Positions 55,401-64,000 of a stretch of 64,000 nt of DNA are shown here, piece after piece (the first letter of the stretch is position 1; every line of letters starts with the position of its first letter). The DNA is taken from the NCBI GenBank assembly GCA_036346225.1, contig JARFIW010000500.1:4154001-4218000 (forward strand). The letters are read 5' to 3'. The notes under the pieces were generated by a model, which worked only from the letters and a program-made list of their open reading frames with translations, had not been told where the DNA came from and did not search any database. This stretch comes from Platerodrilus igneus. Taxonomy: Eukaryota; Arthropoda; Insecta; Coleoptera; Lycidae. Made by a program: the position numbers and the translations under genes.

Positions 55401-57174
55401 ATTTATGGCTATTGCACGACCCTTGCTATACAATACACCCTTAAACAACCCCTTATCACAGCAATATATGTATTGTAATGGCGATAAGGGGGGGGGGAGA
55501 ATTTTCTTTGAATTTTGGCTTATTAAGATTGTATCAAAATTTGGGGATTTAAAAATGTTACTTATTATGTTGTATACATAGTGGCCTGATGTTATATTTA
55601 AAAAGTTTAATATTAAGGTAGGCTGTTGAGATTATGGTAACCTAGGTGATATTATGTTTATGGAATTGATTGATAAAATATTTTTGCACTAGTTCGCTCT
55701 AAGAAAATAATTATATATTACATTTAAATATAGAAATCAATAAGAAAAAGAAATTCATACAGAACGCTAGTCTGCATAATAACTGTGGGAATTTCCCAAA
55801 GAACTTTGTGTAGAACTTTTACTTTTATTATTTTTTTGTTTCTGTAAAATAAAGAAAATAATCATAATTATACCTGGAGTTCACAACCCCAAATAAAAGA
55901 GTAAGATATAGTAATTTCACTTTAATAAATAATTTAGAATGCTCAACTAAAACAAATTGACTTTTGTAATACATCAGTAACAATTATCAAATTACCAATT
56001 ATCATTATTTTCACAATGTTTCCAGAAATTAGGCATAGTAGCATTTATAATATAATAGAGTTAATAATATTGTTCAGTAATTCAAAGAACAAGTTCGATA
56101 TCTGAAAATATGAAATGGCCCAATAGAAAAACATTAATCGGCCGACTGGGACGGAACTCGATAGCACTATCGTTTGTACCGCTTACAGCAAAATGAATAG
56201 TTATAACTTGTCTGACTGAGGGTCGGAAACAAAACCCCTAGCTAACATAAATTTACTACTTCATTCATAATTTTCACGAATTTAGTATTTCTTAAATTAT
56301 TAAACTTCTTACAGTACAGTAAGTATATGTAAGTTAAAATCAGCTATAAGTAACATGAGATATAATTGATCTATAACATTGACGAATTTTATCTGTTTAA
56401 CGATGTCGCCTCAAATTTTCAGCCACTTTAGTAAGAGTAAATATCAAGTAAGAATCTGATAACATTCCCAACACGCGACGGAGTTGCTTAATTCAACAGG
56501 TTATTATTTTCTTTAGAAGTTCCGTCTGTGCTATCTACGTAGAAATGCGAAGTAGTATAATCGCTGCGTACCATTTCACTAAGAAAGTAAGAACTAAAAG
56601 TTCACGAATAGTAGGACTATTTTAGATATACGAATTCAGTATGTAGGCATTTAAGTGTTTAAAGTACGAAATTTTCACTTAACAAGGTATAAGTAAATAT
56701 ACATATTTTCGGTGACTTGATGTTCAAAGTACAACAATTTAAAGAAAACGTTCTACGGATATTACTAAACTTCTACAATACGGCAGACATAAAAGTCAAA
56801 CAAGTACTTATCTGAAACTACGTTGAATGTAGCACATACTCACAAAACTACACTCGTTCTTTTTAAGTGAAAGAGCACTTATTTCTTTCATTTTTCAAAA
56901 CATTTAGTACAGAAAGATAAAATATCGACGGCGTGGTATGCCACGATAATTCGTACCACACCTCACTTTTCGAAGGATCCCGCTAGAAGAATAAGTTTTC
57001 ACAGGTGTTTACTTTAACAACCTGCTATAGATAATCAGAAACAAATAATACCAACTCATTATAATAGGATGCATTTGCCTAAGGATGTGTTTCAATCTCG
57101 ATCATCTAACCACACTATCGAATCGTGGAGAGTGAAAGTCGATAATCGCGTAATATAATATAAAGAGATTATTC
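55401..57174. other. noncoding stretch
   Basis: About 1.8 kb without recognisable genes. A CACAGCAATATATG word at about 55459 recalls LTR ends in this window but lacks other support. A poly-G run lies near 55489. Confidence 0.4.
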
Positions 57175-57250
57175 GCAAACGAGTTAATAAATATAAGGAA
57201 TAGAAATAATAGTTACAGAAATGTATTTACGAATTGAATAAAGCTTTAAA
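57175..57250 (+). repeat. 75-bp segment shared with the LTR debris
   Basis: GAGTTAATAAATATAAGGAA followed by TAGAAATAATAGTTACAGAA and ATGTATTTACGAATTG matches 40597-40670 (plus) and 38457-38535 (minus). It is probably an end of one repeat family. Confidence 0.6.
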
Positions 57251-57403
57251 TGTTGAGCTACAAAGAATGCACATTACAGTGGATCGAAATGTAAATAATG
57301 ACGATTTTAACAACTATAAGTTGTTTAGTTCCCAAAGAAGATAAAAAATCGTAATAGTAGTATTCAACGAAATTGTAGTAGTGGAAGTGAAGGCAGGGGC
57401 TAT

Positions 57404-57640
57404 GTATGTATGGTAATTGGTAAACGCATGGTTCCAGCAAAACCAGTATACAGGTTCAAGTCTTGTCCAAGACCTTATATTTTCCATCTTTCAATTACTA
57501 GCTCGATTTGAAATGATCATTTGGGCTTTGCATAAAAGTCTAAGTTATTATATCATCTTATTCACTGTAAATACGATAGTATTTATCAACTTACCTTGTG
57601 TAATTTACTATCTAAGATATATAAATATATATTATATATA
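57404..57640 (+). mobile_element. tRNA-like-bearing repeat, group A copy 4
   Basis: A plus-strand tRNA-like core (about 57404-57474, with TGGTAATTGGTAAACGCATG, a GTTCCAGCAAAACCAG anticodon region and AGGTTCAAGTCTTGTCCAAG), then TTTCAATTACTAGCTCGATT, TGGGCTTTGCATAAAAGTCT and ACTTACCTTGTGTAATTTAC before (TA)n. Half-element, right arm only. Confidence 0.65.
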
Positions 57641-57669
57641 TGCTTTTAGATATTATATATATATATATA

Positions 57670-57718
<49 letters not shown>
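57640..57718. repeat. (TA)n microsatellite
   Basis: TA-rich run with short breaks. Confidence 0.9.
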
Positions 57719-57720
<2 letters not shown>

Positions 57721-58379
57721 TGAAACACTCGTATTTTCCAATACTAAGTATTTTTAAAAACAAGTTTTTATAGTGCACTTTTCTTAAAAACGTCCTCTTA
57801 GAGAAGTATTAAAATAAAACGCGGTGCGTTAACTTAAACATTACAATTTCTTCTGAAAACATTTTGAAAGTACTTGCAGAATTACTTTTATTAAAAGTAT
57901 TTTATGCGAAACGTAAATTTAAACAAACTACTCAAGTTTTCTAGATGTTTCCAGGTCTGTCTAGTAGCATAAAACTCGGATTGCAAATGAACCCATAAAT
58001 CAAAAGTGACATGTAATTATTTGGCGCGATAGCAAGCAAAAAAGGATAAACAACCCAATATCAGATAAAATAACACGTTTTTAACCGCCATAAATTATAA
58101 CAAAAACGATAACGAATGAGTATTTTACATTCATCCCTCTAAACGTAACTAATTAAAGAAGATAGTAAAGTTTATACTATCTGATAAATTACAATGACAA
58201 CTTTTTAGGTAAGAAACATGCGTAAAATAAAGGAAATTATAATTAATTATTACATCATCCTGCTGAGTTATAACACCTAGAGAAGGAGAGAAGTTTGAGA
58301 ACCTGCGACGCATTGAAGAGTTTATTATATAAAAGCAGAAAATTAAGTATGGTTCATTCAGTCACTAATAGTTGGTAAA
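57719..58379. other. noncoding spacer
   Basis: No gene or repeat recognised. Confidence 0.4.
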
Positions 58380-58499
58380 GTGTTACGAATAGTCTGTTTA
58401 TATAGACATTTCATTCTCATTTCCTTAGTAGATAAAGTTACTATGTCTGCTACAATAAAAGTTATAATTTACATTTTATTGCAAGACCTACTACTTCCA

Positions 58500-59160
58500 A
58501 TAGTTGCTTTGAATAAAAGTCTTACGGAAAAGCTTTCAAAATACATATCAGACATTTTTAAAATTTCCATAGAAGCTTATATTTATCACGTAACAGATAA
58601 TTTGATTTTATTGAGTTTATAGATTATGTTATTTTACCAGATAATTATATACTAATTAGTTTAGATGCAATTTCCTTATTTACAAGTATCCCAAAGAAAT
58701 TAGCTATCAATAATATCAAATACATTTGGTCCAAAATTAAACAAAATTGTAGTATTCCTCAAAGCACATTCCTTAGCATAATAGATTTAATTTGCAGTAA
58801 TAGTCACTTCCCTTATAATTATGAATATTACAGTCAAATCAAAGGTTGTCCAATGGGATCCAATTTAGGTCCAACTATGGCTGAAATAGTTATGAATGCG
58901 TTACTAGGTCACGTTATACCTACACGTAGTTTTAACCTACCTTTTATAAAAAAATATGTAGCTGTCACTGTGACAGCTATACCGTACACTAAAGTAGACG
59001 AGATGTTAAAAAAAATTAATAATTACAACCTAGGCATACAATTTATAATAGAAGTAGAAAACAACTCAGTTTCATTTTTAGACACCCTGTTGATAAGAAA
59101 CAATAATAAAATGATCAATGATTGGTACATGAAACCAACAAGCTCTGGCTAATACATTAA
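58500..59160 (+). pseudogene. Penelope-like reverse transcriptase, element 2
   Basis: Blocks seen in order: KLSKYISDIFKISIEAYIYH, then after a frameshift near 58605 DYVILPDNYILISLDAISLF (the LISLDV.SLF block), CSIPQSTFLSIIDLICSNSH, YYSQIKGCPMGSNLGPTMAE (the Q..G.PMGS.L.P..A block), FIKKYVAV where an active-site YVDD is expected, IEVENNSVSFLDTLLIR, and DWYMKPTSSG followed by a stop. Loss of YVDD (YVAV) would abolish catalysis. Confidence 0.85.
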
Positions 59161-59539
59161 TTATAATTCATATCATTCTTTTGATATAAAAGTCAACTTT
59201 ATTTTAGGAATGAAAAACAAAATTAAAAAAATTTTACATGCTTAGAGTCCAAACTTAAAAAGACTGAGTCATATCTTAAAAAATTAAAATTACTCTAAGA
59301 CATTAATAAATAAATTATTATATAATCAAAGGTCTGAACATAATTTAATTGTAGATTTCCACATGCTAAATACGTAAACAATAGTAAAAACAAAATTCAC
59401 GCCTTTGCCTTAAAATTTAACACCAAAATCAGCACAAATGTTTTAAAACCTTAACCAAAATTGCAAAAAAGATTGTGACTTGTGTTGTGAACCTATTTTC
59501 AAAAATTAAAGATATAATTCTCAGTTATTACAAAGAAAC

Positions 59540-59775
59540 ATTATAAAATAAATTGTATAGATTGTCATCTTTCATACATTTGTCAAAATGTAAAACAAAT
59601 AATTAACCAACATAAGAGTGATATTAATTCAAAACCTAAAGCATGTGCATTAGCAACTCATGCACTTAATGAGGAAAATAAATTGGATTTCAGCAACCCG
59701 AATATTATACTATTACAAAACAATACCTTCAAAGAGTTTTTATGGAAATATGTCACATTTATAAGAATATAAAAT
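59540..59775 (+). pseudogene. GIY-YIG endonuclease remnant, element 2
   Basis: IDCHLSYICQNVKQIINQHK matches the ..C...YIGQT.R.....I.EHK pattern with YIG changed to YIC. Downstream ACALATHALNEENKLDFSN fits the ..LA.H....H..DF.. helix, and LLQNNTFKEFLWKYV the E.N...R...E region. Confidence 0.65.
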
Positions 59776-59780
59776 CTATG

Positions 59781-60316
59781 AACAAAAAGTGATAGTGGTG
59801 ATCTTAGTTCTGTATATGCATATTTCTTAAATCTTAAATTTAATTCTAATAAATAAACTTCTATAAAACTTTGAGTGGTTAAATATAAAATTACACATAC
59901 CTTTATATTTAATACTTTTAAATTACTTGGGAACACAGACATATTATTAGACAAACACACACATACAAACACGCACATGCGCGCGCAACACCTCTTACAC
60001 ATGTACTTGTACACATATAAAACAAAGACAGTATTAATTAAAAGTTTTTGAAATTCTGTCAAACCAATATTTTATTTTTTTTGTATTACAAGTTTTTATC
60101 TTTTCAAACGCTATTTTTAATAATCAATGTACACTTTATAATTAAATATTTATAGTTGACCTCATTGTAAGTAACGTAAAGTTTTCATATTTATATTATC
60201 AATCAGTGTTTATACTTTTAGTTAAACCTGTAATCAAGCATAAAAAAATATATGCGAAAATTTAGGTATTAAAGAAGTGTATTCATTATTTTCAGTAGAC
60301 CTATAACCCGCAAATA
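59781..60316. other. noncoding spacer
   Basis: A short CA/CG-alternating run (59950-59990) is present. No gene recognised. Confidence 0.4.
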
Positions 60317-60379
60317 ATTATATATATATATATATATATATGTGCATATATAAGTATATAAATATATATGTATATATAT
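60317..60379. repeat. (TA)n microsatellite
   Basis: TA run with TG and AA breaks, bordering LTR L5. Confidence 0.9.
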
Positions 60380-62506
60380 TGCTGTGAAACCTACAAAATC
60401 CATGAACTACGCTTTTCGAATCGAGCCTCACGAATTGGGCGTCAAGAATGCTGTGAAACCTCTTGAATTACCTGGTCTGTTGATTTTCTTCTGTTAATCG
60501 CCGCGGCTGCTCCTCTAGATAGCTTTCATCCTCATACATAAAAAAAACAAACACATTCCTACCACAAACATCAACGTCAACTCTATTTACATCAATATTC
60601 ACAATACATTAAAATTTCAAAATTAAAATTCAGCATAAATTTTAATATCGGAAAATTTCAAAATTAAATTTATTATCATTTTAATGTGCATCCAGAATTA
60701 AAGTCCTTGTAGGATGCCTACTAATTACTATAACAATATATGCAGAGTACAAAGGAGCATCTACCACCCTTTACGTTAATTAACCAGGTTCGTCTAATTG
60801 AGCTCAAAGACATACCCATATTTTTATCATAATCCAGAACATCAATACTAAATACCCTTTCTACTTAAACAAGCAAATTTCACCTTAAAATTAAAATATT
60901 ATTGTTAGTACAATTTCACTACTGTCCATTTTAAATAAACAAATTAGAAAGTTATTCAACACACACCAACATCTCAAAGTTCAAACAAAATAGTATAATT
61001 TACCTGAAGGTTACTTGCACTCGTAGCTTCAATGTACATCGTCCCTTTTGTTAATCACACCATTCCAACTGGGTTATATTTACGGCTTCTGATTCTCAAC
61101 GCTTTAAAATTTTCTCCATCACCATTTATTTAAAGTTGTTTCAGGGCTTTTCCGGAACTAATCTGTGTATATCTGAACCTTGTTTTGTGGATCCAGACCC
61201 GTTTATGCACCATTTAAGTATTAATACCCCGAAAATAACAAAGAAATTCATACTTCTTTCACCAATATACGCCAAAACTGCCTACTTTTGTGTATATATT
61301 TGTCGTTGTAAATTTTACCAATTGGTACAGTGATACTAAACTTTATTACCTTGTATCTTCTTTTCTAAGTGCACTAACGTACATTCATTGTAGCACGTAA
61401 AGAACAAGCTGTTTTAAATCACATAATATTCGAGCAAACTGTTTAAATTATTTAATATTAAAACCGGAAAACTAAAAGCACTGTTTAACGCTTCAATCAA
61501 GTCGAAGATCTAAGAGAGCTTCTTCATATTAACCTCCGTATATATAGCGGTTAGCCTGTCTGTCGGTCTGTTCCCCAAAACGGCCAGTTTCTAGAATTTC
61601 GTCAATCTATGTTCCCATTCCGTAGCTCGCGCGTCGGTTTTACGAATTTTGTACTCGCCCCAGTTAAATCTCAGAAAATTTCCACACGGCACGCAACGTC
61701 TGAGAATACCTAATTAAATTTTATACAGAAATCGTTGTTTCTACCTTTGATATTTGCATCCTATTTTCAACCAATCGCAACCCCATGACGTTGCTCTACT
61801 CACGCCTTTTTACTATATGTGTCTCGGTCTTGCGCCTATTATCTGTCTCTATCTACCCTGTTCTTATTAGTGCAAATTGATATTCCTTATTATCGATTAT
61901 TTCAGTCCATGTGGACTATCTGGGTTAAATAACCCCGTATCGCACCTTCTCGTGAATATTAAGCCACGGTTTCTCCAAGATTCTTTGAAACCATTTGTTA
62001 TCTACAAAATTTTCGCCGTACGTGACATTTAAACTACGCAGGTGTTCAAACATAAGATTAATTCTCAGAGCTTAATTTCTGGTATTTTAATCTTGGATTT
62101 TCACAGGCTTTTATGCTTATTATTAATAATGGTTTAATTAACTCCAATTAAAATTGACTTCTATCCTTTCATTTTTAGCGAATACAAATTAAATATTAAT
62201 TATTATGTGTACACTTTGTTTAATACCGGTTACTTAAAATAGGGTTAATTAATATAAATTTTGCACGTAATTTCCATTTGTTTCTTTATTAGGAATAATT
62301 AAATTACACGTAGAGCTTTTAATACTGTTTCTTTTGATATAAAGCGTCTTGTACATGATTTAAATCTCTTATTTTTACTGAAACTAATAAATTTTTATGC
62401 TTCACGGTTTTAATAACGCGTATTATCTAATAATATTCATTATACACGGTGATTAAAATTATTTGATGTGATTATTTAATTTTCTACCCTGGTCTAAATA
62501 TGAGTA
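60380..62506 (-). repeat. 3' LTR of a second family A element (L5)
   Basis: Minus-strand LTR from TACTCATATTTAGACC (62506) to CACAGCA (60380). The polypurine tract lies just above 62507, which makes it the 3' LTR. Fossil primer-site module at about 60422-60455. More similar to L2 than to L3 near its 3' end. Confidence 0.85.
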
Positions 62507-64000
62507 TTTTCCCCCTATTTGAATACAAATAATCCCACTTATTTGAATGCAAATATAAAGCATTTAGACTGCTAAAAAATATTTAGAAAAAAAAATTGCC
62601 TATCTCTCTCTACCCTTATCTATCTATCTTACCTACCTTATCTCCAATCCAAAAAAAAATATTTACACCTATCCTATATCCCTATTCTATTCCTAACTCT
62701 CACCTAATTCTATAAACTGAAATTATCCCTAACTTCATCCTACTCATCCATCTAATCCTATATACATCCTATATACCTATCCTATTCCTAACTTTTAATT
62801 AATCTTCACTATACTTTACTTCCCCCTACCTAATCCTATATACCTATCCTACTCTTACTCTATTCCTAACTCTCCACTAATCTTATATGAAATATCTATA
62901 CTTAACCTATCTTATTTTCTTCCTACATTTAATCTTTCTTTCTCATCCTATATACCTATTTCTAACTGTCTCGCATATTTATCCTATACCTAGCTTTATT
63001 TTCTATAAACACCTACTTCTACTCTTCTATATACACCTATTCTATCCCTATTCTATTTAAATCTAACTCTTTTTTTGACCCTCCAAGTCTTTCTTCTTAC
63101 CATCCTAATACTCTTCATCCCTATCTCTCCCCCTTCTATATCTATACTTATCCTCCCTATTATCTCACATACAATAAACTTATCCCTATTATCCTCACTC
63201 TTAAATATTGCTTCTTCTTCAGTCTCTACACATGTCTGTTTCTCATTTACTATTTTTTTCCTTTCTGCCGACAAACCAAACGATACTACTTTAAAATTAT
63301 TAAATTTTCCCTCTACGGAAAATCCTCTGTACCTTCTAGAATTCTTATGTAATGGAATTCGCCAGAATGAATCCCTTAAATCTACTTTATTAAAAACAAA
63401 CTTGCCACTTAACCTCGTCAAAATAATTCTGCCTTCACCTGCTCCCTGATATGCTGCTGTTGCTTCTACCCCACTAATTCTGCATGTTTTTGTACTAAAG
63501 CTTGAACCTCTACTCTCCTATCCTCTGGACATCTTATTGTGTTGATCTGTTTTACTTCATCATCCTCTACCTCTATTACATTAATATTCAACCCCGTGTC
63601 ATCCTCTGTGACTTCATAACTGCCCTTCCATGGCACTACCCTATCTTTAATCCTTACTACCTTCCTTTCCATATCTATCAAAACCCTAACTTCATCATAC
63701 AGTCAACACCTAAAATGCTCTGAAACTTCAGTCCAGGTACAATTACAAACTCCTGTTCACAGCTTAAACCTCCTATATCTATCCTAAGCACCACAAGACT
63801 ATTTACTACAGCAAACTTCTTTTTATTTGGAGCTACTAAATGGCTACGCTTTATAGGCATAATTCTATCACAAACCTTATCCCTAATTTTGCTGACGAAT
63901 TCCTCCGATATTAAACTCGCCTCTGCCCCTGTATCAAGTAATACTTCTACATTATTCTCAAAAATTTCTAAATTAATAATTGGCAAACATAATTTTTCCT
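62507..64000 (-). mobile_element. internal region of a second family A element, cut by the window end
   Basis: Collinear with 46050-47507 of the first copy, on the minus strand: purine-rich stretch (62600-63060), truncated pol (63053-63986), and the start of the protease frame at the window edge. Confidence 0.85.
63053..63986 (-). pseudogene. protease and truncated reverse transcriptase, second family A copy
   Basis: Three open pieces (63986-63678, 63681-63466, 63421-63053) cover the same protein as 46053-46976: protease site LLDTGAEASLISEEF, the second half ILGVDCMMKLG, then the piece VFNKVDLRDSFWRIPLH to FGLSAE and the same basic tail ending RVKKRVRFK. Two small frame breaks inactivate it. 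The join after FGLSAE is at the same residue as in the first copy. Confidence 0.85.

Larger units (their letters stand above)
58440..59780 (+). mobile_element. Penelope-like element 2, decayed and diverged from element 1
   Basis: Reverse-transcriptase palm and thumb blocks (58500-59160) and a GIY-YIG remnant (59540-59775) in the canonical order. Its residues differ widely from element 1, so the two belong to separate families. Confidence 0.8.

Noticed and set aside
59940..60010. Possible RNA gene in the CACACA/GCGCGC stretch
   Set aside because: It is simple alternating sequence with no foldable structure or promoter boxes.
63075..63723. Plus-strand frames at 63075-63449 and 63502-63723
   Set aside because: They are antisense to the protease/reverse-transcriptase pseudogene, with no motifs of their own. 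The frame at 46350-46538 is the same shadow in the other copy.

Overview
The window looks like nuclear DNA of an insect. It is AT-rich and gene-poor, with short GT-AG introns. The only host gene recognised is a Senseless/Gfi-family zinc-finger gene (sens, minus strand, 31.8-32.9 kb). Almost everything else is transposable elements: a Jockey-like element, an RTE-like non-LTR element, mariner elements of the rosa/DD41D type, Penelope-like elements with GIY-YIG endonuclease remnants, Gypsy-like LTR elements and tRNA-derived sequences. The insect order cannot be fixed from the sequence.

Layout. 0-2.8 kb: decayed Jockey-like element. 3.7-8.6 kb: tandem repeats of several periods (91, 15, 56, 13, about 450 and about 860 bp). 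8.6-13.6 kb: mostly featureless, plus two rearranged RTE 3' fragments. 13.6-14.9 kb: three repeat copies carrying tRNA-like sequences. 14.9-19.1 kb: RTE-like element interrupted by a terminal-inverted-repeat element that itself holds a SINE, then another rearranged RTE fragment. 20.9-25.2 kb: two solo-LTR-like repeats (family B) around a palindrome with two divergent tRNA-like sequences. 25.2-29.5 kb: two LTRs of family A head to head, forming a 4.2 kb palindrome. 29.5-31.4 kb: a 1.9 kb foldback mariner derivative. 31.8-33 kb: sens exons. 33.9-35.9 kb: a diverged array of about 200 bp units. 36.6-42.3 kb: long-TIR rosa element with decayed LTR-element debris nested inside. 42.3-49.6 kb: complete LTR-bounded family A element with a truncated pol. 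49.7-51.4 kb: second rosa element. 51.9-54 kb and 58.4-59.8 kb: two Penelope-like elements. 60.4-64 kb: second family A element, minus strand, running off the end.

Three patterns link these parts. First, nearly every element edge from 13.6 kb onward abuts a (TA)n microsatellite. Second, family A LTRs contain a fossil LTR-end plus primer-binding-site module about 90 bp inside their present 3' edge; related primer-site reiterations occur in family B and in the debris at 37-39 kb. Third, two copies of family A share the same deletion-fusion in pol, so the shortened, non-autonomous form itself has multiplied. The most unusual candidates are the foldback elements with tRNA-like cargo and the LTRs with captured primer-binding sites. 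All coordinates come from reading the sequence by eye; edges of decayed repeats are good to roughly 10-50 bp.
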